Assembly (NCBI GenBank): GCA_003117195.1
Contig: BDSI01000010.1
Location: 412,779 to 476,778 of the forward strand
Direction: 5' to 3'
DNA from: Eudorina sp. 2006-703-Eu-15
Taxonomy: Eukaryota > Chlorophyta > Chlorophyceae > Chlamydomonadales > Volvocaceae
DNA: 64,000 nt
The notes beneath the pieces are model-generated. The model searched no databases, had not been told where the DNA came from, and saw only the letters and a list, made by a program, of their open reading frames with translations. Within the stretch, counting starts at the first letter, position 1. Every line of letters starts with the position of its first letter. Shown in pieces: positions 47,401-58,005 of the stretch. The position numbers and the translations under genes are program-made.

Positions 47401-50400
47401 TCCAGGCACGCTGTTCCGGTATCCGGTAGCCGGTATCCGTTGTCTGTCCCTCTTCGGAACCCTGCGTGGCGGCTGACACACAGATTGTGTTCGCGTTTTT
47501 TTATTTGTATTTTCGCCAGGCACCATCACGGATGAGCAGTACGAGGCGCCGGATTCCGCGCCGCGGCCTTACTGGGACGCCGGCCTCCAAGGGCAGGGCG
47601 AGATTGTGGGGGTGAGTGGCTCGAGCAGCGCCGGCCCGAGGGCGGGTCACTGTGCGCCGGCCTGACGTTGGTCGGGGACTCGGGGTATTTGTTGGCCATG
47701 CGTGCGCGATTGATTGCTGTGTCTCTGTTTGGAGGTTCGGCCCAGCCACCGTCGGCGGTGCGAAGATAAGACTGCAGGCCCTCCCTTCAGTAACAAGGAA
47801 CACCCCTCCGCACAGTGATCGGCCCCGCGCTGTGGTCGGATGTTTGAATGTTTGCTAGCATACGTCAGACATACCCCACCTTCCACATCTACCTAGCGCT
47901 ACACAACGCTCGCGCGTCGCTTTGGCATATGCTCTGCCCAGGCACGCACCTTGCTTGTCTTCCGTGCTCTTCCCCGATCATCTCAGATCCCATCCAGAGC
48001 CCAGGCTCTACCTTAGAGTTCCGTTTGATCTTTGGTGCCGACATGAAGGGCGCACGTGCGCCTGAACGTACGTTCGTGGTGTCCTTGTGCTTGCTGGCTT
48101 TGAGCCCTTCCTCCTGCCAATGGGTGCAGGTCGGCGACACGGGCCTGGATGTTGAGCACTGCTACTTCCAAGACAGCGCCTTCGAGGGGGAGTACGGGTC
48201 GAGGTTGCGGGATCCATCGCAGGCACCCACCATCGGCGGCATGGTGTACTGGCGCATTCCCGACCACCGCAAGGTCGTCCAGTACGCCTTCGATCCGAGT
48301 GAGTGGCGCGTGGGCGCGCGGCTGCCGTGGCCGGACGGGTGGTGGTGAACGTGCCATGGGGAACCCGCCCGGTGTACGGATGGATGGTGAAAATTAGCCA
48401 CCCGGCGTGGGCAGGCAGCCCAGCGTCTGGAACACAGCAAGCTTAGGATGGGGGCTACATCTTTCTGGTGCATGTATCGAACGTGCCGTTGCGTGCGCGT
48501 GCGCGTGCACGAGCGATTCCCGCCAAGGGGCGCGTGCATGGCGTGGGGATGGATGTCGGCCGCGCAGGAGATTGGCGGTGCGCGCATGCCGCTCAGTGAC
48601 GGACATGCGGATGATCGGATGGCCTCAGCTAAAAACAGCTCAATTTCATCAGACTAAATCTCAGACCAGATACATTGATACAACAAACGCATAGGTACAA
48701 CAGGCGGATAGAAGGGCGATTGTAGACCCTTATCTGTCCACCCACCTGCTTCTGCAGACACGGGCGACGTGACGGACCTCGACGGCCACGGCACCAAGTG
48801 CAGCAGCGGCGTCGCCGGGGCCCTGCTCTCGGACCCCTTCGACAACACCAGCCCCCTCCACCTCGGGCTGGCCACGGGCCAGGCGCCCTACGCGCGGCTC
48901 AGCTTCGTGGACTTCCAGCTCAGCACGCGGTCGGGGTTCGGCCTCTCGGTTCCGGAGCGCATCGATGTGGACTACCTACCGGTGAGGAGCTACGCACTTG
49001 CTTGGGATGATGCAGGATCTATCGCGAACCCCCGGGTGCTAATGATGGCGGTTGCGTGGGGCACAAGTTGTGACTCACAACTTACAACAAGAAGAAGAGC
49101 GCGCCCCGCGTTTCATTTTGGGGCTTCTGGCGGGCGCTTGATTGGGTCATGGCCGGTGCTTGCCGGTGCTTGGGTCAGGGCCGGTGCTTGCCGGTGCTTG
49201 GGTCAGGGCCGGTGCTTGCCGGTGAGGGCGCGCCCTGAGACCACCACGGCCATACTGGATACTGGATACAGTAGCACAATAATTACGATGCGTCGACACG
49301 GTCTCCATTGATTCATTGCTTGCCTGGCTCTTGCCGGCGTACTGCTACTGCTGCTGCTGCTTGGTCGCCGCACTACTCAGGTCCATGCGGCTGCGGGCGC
49401 GTCGGTGATCAGCGACTCGTGGGGCACCTACCTGGCGGGGTACAACGCCAAGTCAAGGGGTGAGCGCGGCGGCCTACCTGTCGGCGGGACGGTTGTATGA
49501 TTGCCCGCAACTAACCTAGCTAGAGCTTTTTATTATCTTACCTCGCTCGGCGGGGGTACATGTACATACTAGGGTCCTCCATCTTGACCGCCGGGTGTTG
49601 AGCGGGCTGTAGGCAAAGACGCCGGATATGTGTATGCTGCTGCATGCGTGTTGGGGCAAAGGGTTGGTTGCCAGCATACCGAGCGACGGAACTGGATAGC
49701 CGTTCGCATTGCCCAGGCAGGGTTACAGACCTTCTTGCATTTGTAGGCAGCGCTACAGATAGATCGTCTTGCAGATATAGAGATATCGGCCCCTCCGAAC
49801 TTGCTGCGTGCGTGCGTCCCCTTTCCGTACGTGGTGCAGGATTCGACCTGTACCTGTGGCAGAATCCGGACGTGATCTCCTTCATCGCCGCGGGAAATTA
49901 CGGTGCGCTCGCTCGCTCTATCTGCTGTTCACAGCAACAATCAGCATTGTTGGGCGGTGGATTTTCCAACGCGGCGGTGGCGGCGGCTTACTTGCCTGGA
50001 AAACTGTATCTTACATCGTGCATACATGCCCTGCTGTAAAAAAGGCGCCGCATGAGGTGGACGAGCGAACTGTTGGCGATCCGTGCTTCATACGTGATGT
50101 GTGTCCGAACCTGTGCAGGTACCCGTAACTACGATCCGTACACCATCGCCTCGCCGTCCATCGCGAAGAATGTGGTGTCTGTGGGCGCCAGCTACAAGAC
50201 GCCGGCGTCGGCCGGCACGCCCGCCGGCTTCTACGGCATCCGCGTCGTACGTGGTTTCCTCTCCATAGATCGATCTGTAAGTGCGCGAAGAAACTCGTAG
50301 TCCGAACAAGCGAGGTTGTTTGAGACGTTTCTCATGATGTTTTGTATGCATTAATAATCAATTAATGCACAGGAAGTCCCGACGTGGACCTCGCTAGCGC

Positions 50401-53400
50401 TCATCCCCAAGAGGCTGCGCTCCGTCGGGTCATTGACCAACTAACCGCCTGTTGTATACCCAACGCCCGTCGTACAGTTTATTCCCACGGAGAACGCCGC
50501 CCTACCGCTGCTGTCCAACGTCATCCCCAACGGCACCTTTGTGAGTCTTGACGTCGTACGTGTCATTTGCGGCGGAGAATGTGATGCGTAGAGGGTGATG
50601 ATGTCTGTTGGAATACAAAGTCTGTGTGTCGATGTTCCCCGCAGTGTATCGGGTTTACTTCTGCTTCCTTGCCGAACGGCACGCACGGTCACTCAAGCTA
50701 TTTGGATGCTTTTGTTTGCTTTCTATTTGCTTCTTGATTGTCACCGCTAGGGTGCGGTGCGTGCGTGTAAGCTCATGTCCACGCATGACGGTACGTACGG
50801 CCCCGTGCGTGCCAATGGTACGTACGCAGATGGAGATGGTGGTGGCGGACCCGCTTGACGCCTGCGGGCCCCTCAACAACGCCGCCGCGGCCGCGGGCCT
50901 CATCGTGCTGGCCGTGCGCGGCAACTGCGGCTTCCACTCAAAGGCGCTGGCCGTCAAGGCGGCGGGCGGTATCGCCCTCGTCATCGCGCAGGACCGTCCC
51001 GGCGTGCCGTACCCGCCGCAGCCGATCAACGACAACAACGCCATCGATACCTCCATCGGCCTTCCCATGTCGATGATTTATCAGGTAGGTACGCACGCAC
51101 GTAAAGGCGTGCGGGTCGGCCTGCTGGGGTGTGGCGGCCTGGTGTTATTATCAATGATGTTACAACGGACCCCGCGGGTCATCGGTGACAGCCAAAGCTT
51201 CCTCACATGGCCTGGTGTGTGACGTCGACCTCGCTTGGTGCAAGGGCAAACGAACAAGGGCAAGCAATCGATGCCGAGGGTTGCTTGATCGCCCGCTTGA
51301 CGAATAGATGTCTTCAGATAGAGAGACCCGCTCCCCAGCCATGAATCTCCCGTGCTGTGGCGAAATGAAGCACCCGAGCCTCCATCTACACACAGTGGGG
51401 GCCCGCTTTGTGGATTGGTGCCTCAGTGAGTGAGGCAGGCAGCGCGAAGCTTAGTCTTCCACCAGTAGTGCTGCTTGGCTCACGGCTGCATTCACCTCCG
51501 TCCAACCATCGAACGCACGCAGGACCTGGGCAACAGCCTGATCAGCTTCGCGGCCAGGAGCGGTCGGCTCTTCGTCAACGGCACCACGGTAGGTATGGAT
51601 GCCCGCGCGGGGAGAGTCAGGGGCAGCAGGACCGGTCGCATGCATGGCCCGTCCGTCCCTGACGCAGTGATTTTTGGCTGCGTGCGTGCATCTATCCCAG
51701 CCCCGGCGCCAAGCACGCACGCACGCCTGGCGTGGCGGATGGACGCGTTTGGTCCGCGCGCAGGTGTCTAGTGATCGATCTCCAGGATAAGTGCTTCGGG
51801 GTAAACCCATTCTCATTTGTATCCGGGAGTATGGGGAGTGCTGTTGCCCATCCAGTGCACGCGCGCAGTGCTCATTGAGCGATTACATCGATCATGCATG
51901 CTGCGTGTTGGCAGCGGCGGCCCTGCGCTTCCCTGCTGCTGCCTGTCGGCCGTCAGTACCAAAGAACGACAGCAATGACCGTCGACCGCCATCCCCCTGT
52001 TCTCGTCGTCTCGGCCGCAGGTCAACGTGGATGTCAACACGGTCACAGAGTTCAGCGCCTGGGGACCCACGCCAGGTAGGTGAACCATGCATGGTGGCAT
52101 ACTGCTGGCGCAGCGGCTGACATACGACATACAACAATAAATCGCGCCCGGGCGCCTTAGCTAGCCTGCCCGAAGGTTATTACCCTGCTGCCCGATGAAA
52201 ACCCTGACGAATCAATGCCCTGGTTGATGCCCTACTTGACATTAGTCTTGCTTGGAATTGATAATACCGGGTGACCGACGTCCGTCAGCGGGTGGGGGCC
52301 GGGCAACACCAGACTCATCGCCGGCCCCGTCTTGCTAGCTGACTCCGTCCGCCTACCTACCTGCTGTCGCGTGAGGCAGTGTTGAGACGACCGGCGGATT
52401 TGAAGCACTTACTGTGCCCGGCACATTCGCCGAACCGTGGTGTCCCCTTTCCCCGGTGGCCCTTGGCGTCCATCCATGCATCCCGCTGAACGAACCCCGC
52501 CCCGCCCCTCAGACGGCCGTATCAAGCCGGACATTATTGCACCTGGTAAGGTGGTGCGTGCGTGCGTGGCAGGCGGTCATCCGTGCATTCCAGCAAAACA
52601 AAGCGGTCACTGCAAGTCCCCACAGCATCGGTCGAGTAGAGTCGTATCCTATGGTCCAGTGCGCCATGCAGAGTGTGGATGGAGTCGCTGAGCAGTCGTG
52701 TCGGTGGCGCATATGTGTAGTGAGGCGCGGGGTGCTGATGTCGCCACCGTCGCTGACCAGACATGTGTTTTAAGTGCCCTCCCCATGACCGCTGTGCTGT
52801 GCTCCTGCGCTGCTGTACGTGCCCCGGCAGGCAAGGACATCATCGCAGCGCTGACTTCATCAATCTACCCTGAACGTAAGTACTACAGGTGGTTGCTTGG
52901 GGGGCAGCGGGGAACGACGGACGGAACGACTGGTTGCTAGAGCGGACTCCGAACGGTGTTGTAGGCAGGACTTACAGACGTCCGCCCAGACGTACACCGT
53001 GTAGCAGGACAGCAAGCCCTGCCTACAGGTGCCCCCCTTAGCCAGCAGCTGTGCATGGCTGCCGGTCGTTGGCATCATCCCTCCTCACGCTCGCGCGCTT
53101 GGAGTCGCTACGTACTGAGCCAGCTGCGGTTACGTGCGTCGCAGTGGGCAACTGCATGTACGACAGCTTCTACGGAACCTCAGCAGCCACGCCGCTGGTG
53201 AGTCGTGCGCACCGGCCCGACGGGACGGGTTCGTACGTAGCATGACCCGAATGACTAGCATGACCCTACTCCGCGTCAGTTGCGCCTGATAATAAAGATA
53301 ATAATAGTAATGTTATTATTACGGCGGGCGAGCGCTAGCTTGCGTGGACTAAGGGCGCAGGGGCGGTGAGCGAGGCTCTAAGCGTGGCAGTAGCCCGCGT

Positions 53401-56099
53401 TGGTTGCGCCTGAGTAAAAACACCGTTATATTAACCCTAAACACCGAACGTTAGGAACCAATCAAGCAAGAGACAGACAGCTGAGGTCGGACGCATGATG
53501 CTTCCTGTCACGCAGGCTGCGGGCGCCGTTGCCCTGATGCGGCAATACCTGAGGACGGGCTTCTACCCCACGGGTTCGCCTAACGACGCGTACTCCACGC
53601 CATTCACGCCCTCTGGTATATTGCTGAAGGTAGGTGTCGGATGGCGGAGGCACGGCATCTGGGGGTGGCCCTGAATGCCCAGCTAGGATTGCGTGTGTAG
53701 TAAAGGCAGGGCGTGCTAACTCCAGCTACCTTACCTCCCTGACTTGCTTGCAGCCCCAGCCCTGGTATGCCTAACCCCCAGCCCCTCCCCGCCTGGGCTT
53801 CACTTGCTGCTGCAGGCGCTATCGATTGCCGGAGCGAAGTCTCTTCAGGTCGGTGCGCGAGCCCACACCCTGATCACTGATGAGGGATGTGGCGTCTAGT
53901 CTGGAACAAAAGTGAACATAACGTTTGCCATGATTCGCTGTTTCGTCCGCGCGATTCCTCATGTCAAGGACCAGCCAGATGATATCCAGCCGGCAGACCT
54001 CGGATTGCGCGCGCCTGCCTGTCTCTCAGTTGAATGACGTTACAGCCGACCCCAAAGGGACGCGTGTATTAGGTGCAGGCGGTTGCATGCAAGGGCAAAG
54101 GTGTGTGATGACTGCGTGATTACAATGAAACTCCGTGCCGATAGGAACTCCGTGACGTTATCAAGGCACGGTGAAACGTTTTATTACCAGGCATGGCCTC
54201 TGGTACACTGGGATCGCAATCTTCTCACCGGCGGGGTGGACTCCCGTACAATGACTAATGGCGGGCTTCTCATAAAACACATTGCTCTTGCCCTGCGCCC
54301 ACAAATGTAGGGATCCCTGGCCCGGGCCAAAGGCGCGCTGCTGGGCCCCGCACCAGACGGCTACCAGGGCTGGGGGCGCCTGAACCTGGCGGGCTCGCTA
54401 CCGCTGGTTGGGTTCACCGACCCGCGGGTCAGGCTGCAGGTCCTGGACTGGGGAAACTTCACCGCCCCCGGCCAGAGCGTGGCGGTGGACGGGGTCGTTG
54501 CCACCGGCACCGGGTAAGCAAATTGAGCGACCATTTGTGGGACTGATTGAGCACATGAACGAGTTAATCAACGTTACAGCGGACCCCGAAAAGAGATTAA
54601 CGGTGTACACCAGGGCAAGCCCCAGCGGGCCCCACCATTCAGCACTTGTCACAGGGTAGAACCGTCGGGCCGTCGTTGCCTAAACAAGCGATCCGCCCTA
54701 CCTGCCCGCAGAAGGGCTCCATCCACCCCACTCACCCTGTCCGGACTCGCCGCCTCGATGACTTCGCCTGACTAGCCTAACCTACCCGATAACCCAAACC
54801 TATCTCCGTGTATCTCATTTGACTAACTTCCCTCAGACCTATCATCATCGTGATGACGTACTATGACTACCCCGGCGACGTCAACGCCTTCACCGCCCTG
54901 GTCAACAACCTCAACCTCGCGGTGACCGTTTCCACCTCTGGCGGCACCGTCCGCACGTACCTGGGAAACAACGATGAGAGCGCGGGTGAGGATGGCGGGA
55001 TCCCACAAACCTCCCACGCACCAGTCTATCCTGTCAAGTTGTTGGATCCCACAGGCGGACCTACATACCGGGGGTCGTTGACCGGAGGTGTGCTCGCCGC
55101 CGCCGCCGCCGGCGGCGGAGGGAGGGAGGGTGCACCCAAGGAGTTCTTTCGACAGCACTACCCCTGCCTTGCTTTCGAACGCCCCAAACGGAGTAAACGA
55201 ACCCATCCAAGCCTGCTGATACTCAAATCTGGTTCTCGATATTTCTCGTTTTTGTGGTCCTGCAGCCTCGCCCTCGGCCGACTCCATCAACACTGTGGAG
55301 CGGGTGCTGCTGAGCTCCCCTCCCTCGGGCGCCTGGCTGCGTGTCACCGTCACCGCGCCCAGCCTGCCGTCCCTGACCCTGGACCCCGCCACGCCGCAGC
55401 GCTGGGCGGTGGCGGTGGTGGGCCACTACACGGGCTACCTGCAGTCGGGGCTCAACCCCTTCTGGGCCAAGTGGGGGGGACAGGTGCGTACGTTTGATAC
55501 CATGCTATACGATGTGATGTGTTCTTAGGTGTTCTCTGTGGTCGTCTTTGACCTTGATTCGGCTCTTAAATATATACCTGCTCTGATACCCGCAGCTACC
55601 TCCGAGCCCGGCCCCTCCGTCACCGCCGCGGCCACCACCGCGGCCGCCTTCTCCACGGCCGTCACCGCCTCCGCCGCCATCCCCGCGGCCGTCGCCACCG
55701 CCGCTGCCTTCGCCGCCGCCACCGCCATCTCCGCGCCCATCGCCGCCACCACCGCCGTCACCACGGCCGTCGCCTCCATCGCCGCCGCCGCGCCCCTCCC
55801 CGCCATCTCCGCCGCCATCACCATCGCCGCCGCGGCTTTCCCCGCCGCCATCACCGCCGCCATCACCATCGCCGGCGCGGCCTCCACCACCGTCTCCACC
55901 GCCGCCCCCATTCCTCCCACCACCGCCGCCGCCGTCTGTTCCGGCACCGGCACCGCCCCGCCTGCCGCCACCCCCGCAACAGTCGCCGAGGGCCCTGAGT
56001 CCGCCCTCGCAGCCGCCGATTGACCGCCCTCCACCGAACCCAAACCCTCCTCCATCCACACCACCTCCGCCACGTGCCTCGCCACGCACCTCGTGGTAA
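44484..56099 (+). CDS. Secreted subtilisin-like serine protease (S8, Kp43-like) with PA domain and proline-rich blocks; sporangin/hatching-enzyme candidate
   Basis: Spliced from 25 exons with consistent phase, about 1285 aa. Exons: 44484-44587, 44820-44886, 44980-45314, 45672-45927, 46546-46983, 47195-47306, 47520-47611, 48130-48298, 48758-48981, 49381-49459, 49840-49902, 50119-50246, 50478-50540, 50830-51084, 51523-51588, 52021-52075, 52513-52545, 52831-52875, 53145-53197, 53516-53629, 53816-53848, 54311-54513, 54837-54985, 55266-55483, 55596-56099. Order: signal peptide (LSILLSALAIFSVVAQ), Pro-rich block (58-168), prodomain, catalytic Asp471 (VGDTGLD), His535 (DGHGTKCSSG), oxyanion Asn645 (FIAAGNYG), PA domain (711-795), Ser874 (YGTSAATPL), beta-rich C-domain (GYQGWGRLNL on), (Ser-Pro)n tail to the TAA at 56097. 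All four active-site residues are present. Chlamydomonas sporangin/VLE and Volvox VheA, which digest the mother wall or matrix at hatching, are subtilases with proline-rich parts; orthology here is inference. Weak donors after 46983 and 53848. Confidence 0.88.
49151..49223. repeat. 28-bp tandem repeat in a protease intron
   Basis: About 2.5 copies of GGCCGGTGCTTGCCGGTGCT plus TGGGTCAG, between exons 9 and 10. Confidence 0.85.
51155..51205 (-). repeat. Retroelement 3' end in a protease intron
   Basis: Plus strand reads GATGTTACAACGGACCCCGC, then GGTCATCGGTGACAGCC, between exons 14 and 15. Variant subfamily as at 41975-42065. Confidence 0.75.
54034..54075 (-). repeat. Retroelement 3' end in a protease intron, diverged
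   Basis: Plus strand reads TGAATGACGTTACAGCCGAC, then CCCAAAGGGACGC, between exons 21 and 22. Confidence 0.6.
54550..54640 (-). repeat. Retroelement 3' end in a protease intron
   Basis: Plus strand reads CAACGTTACAGCGGACCCCG, then GGTGTACACCAGGGCAAGCC, between exons 22 and 23. Close to the terminus of the element at 27270-28295. Confidence 0.75.
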
Positions 56100-58005
56100 C
56101 GTCGTGGTCTACAACGGCAGGCGGTTAAGGCGGTTAGCCAGCAGGATACCTCCGTATAGATCTGTACAGATCCGTACAGCTCGTAGGATGCAGCATATAC
56201 CAGGGCCATTGCCTTGCGAGCAACGCTGTGTAGCTCGTAATGACGAAACAAATTATTTGATTGTTGTAGCTTGATACGCTTGACACCTGCTGCGTGTTGA
56301 CGTTGGCGACGTGTCGCTCGCTGGTTGACTGGAATCATCCTCGGCCATTGAGCACATTTTAGCAGTTTACTGTGTTCGCTATCACAATCTTGTTTGCTTT
56401 TCGCTTGCCGCATCGCTTAAGTTATGGAGGTCATGGTTGAGAGCTCGGGGATTGTTGAGAGCGGTGATGAGATGGGCTTCCAAGTTTCCACCTATCGACC
56501 ACGACGTTTTTTGCAAAATTTTGTGACATGCAGTGCTACCTAAATTACGAATGAATGAGTGAACGCTACAGCGGACCCAAAAGGGATCAACGGTGTATAC
56601 CTATGCTTCCTGCTTAAAAGTACGTACGAACGAATGCTACAGCTGACTCAGTCAATTGTGAGAGACATTGACGGGCATTGATTTGCTGCTGTTGCTGCGT
56701 GTGTTGCGTGTTTTGGTTTGCTTGAGCCATGTCTGCTGAATGTTCCAGGTCGGATGTGTCGGTCGTGAGTCGTGCGTGCTTGTGTCGCGCAGCGATGAAT
56801 GAATGCGGCAGCTGCCGAGGTGGGGCGCGTGGGCAGGTTGCAAGCATAGGTGGATGGCTGCATCGTCTGTATGTGGGACTGCAGTGTTGGTGTGCCTGCA
56901 GGCTGCTGCTGATTATTACGTCGCCAGTGCACCTACCCACCTCTGTCGAGGTCTTGTGCAGTCGGGCACAGGATTTTTTAGCTAGGTTGCTTTACATCGA
57001 TAGCTAGGTGGTGTGCTGCCCATGCATGCACGCCAGGGCGCGAACGTATCAAAGGCAATCAAGGCAGAAGCAAACCAATTGCCCCCTCGCGCCCAACACC
57101 CGCTGGTCTAAAAGTTGTCCATTGTTGGAGGGATCCGTACCAGCGGTACGCCGTTTTTCGTTGTAAGACCATTTCCAAGCTTTTCTAGCTCGTCTGGTTA
57201 CATACGATCAAGCAACACCAGCAGCACCAACACCTATCGTCGCTAGAACCTGACTTCCATGCTATTCCGACGTCATTTCTAGAGAAGTTAACGAACATTT
57301 TCGCATTTCGATTGCGACCAGGGCGTGCGAGTTTGGCGACGGCGGTGATATTGATTTAGCATTCAGACCTGAATTCAGATCAGCCTGTGCAGGGAAGGCA
57401 GGAAGGTGACTTTTGGTCCCAACGCATGACCTGACCAATGGGCAAATTTGACTCTGCCAGATGTGAGGAGGATTTCACCGGACTCGATTTCGGGGCAGTG
57501 AGCATTTGGAGTGCCTGCTTGGGTCCACCACCTGCAAAGTCAAGATATGATAAAACAAACAATATACAACGGCATCAAAGAGGTGAATGGCGGGTGCCAA
57601 GATATATACGTGGATCGGAAAGCACGGGCTTGCCAGTGGACCAAGGAACCTGGGAAGCTGCGAAGTAGGAAGCCATACTACTCAAGGTCACCGATAGCCT
57701 TATAATTATTTAATCGACGTTTATGTTGATATGTTTTATAGGTATGCTCACTGTAACTGACGCCCTGTCGGTGGATCCTGATGGTTGGCGGTCAGATGTG
57801 ATGTGCTTATACAAATATCATGTGTAGCCAACCGCATTGACGTGAATATTATTTAAATGCAGTATTTAAGTGTGCGTGCTTTGGAGCTATGTATCGTGCT
57901 TTGATTCAGCCACGTGCCTAGTGTTGTAGTTCAGACTTGACTCGGACTTTGGATACATCGCACCGCGAAACATTGAGTCTAGACTGGGCAATTAAGGTAA
58001 CCAGG
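56100..58005. other. Intergenic stretch between the protease gene and copy H
   Basis: No supported gene. It contains a retroelement 3' end at 56549-56602 (minus strand; AATGAGTGAACGCTACAGCG on plus) and AT-rich sequence near 57,680-57,930 just before copy H, which may include its promoter. Confidence 0.5.
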
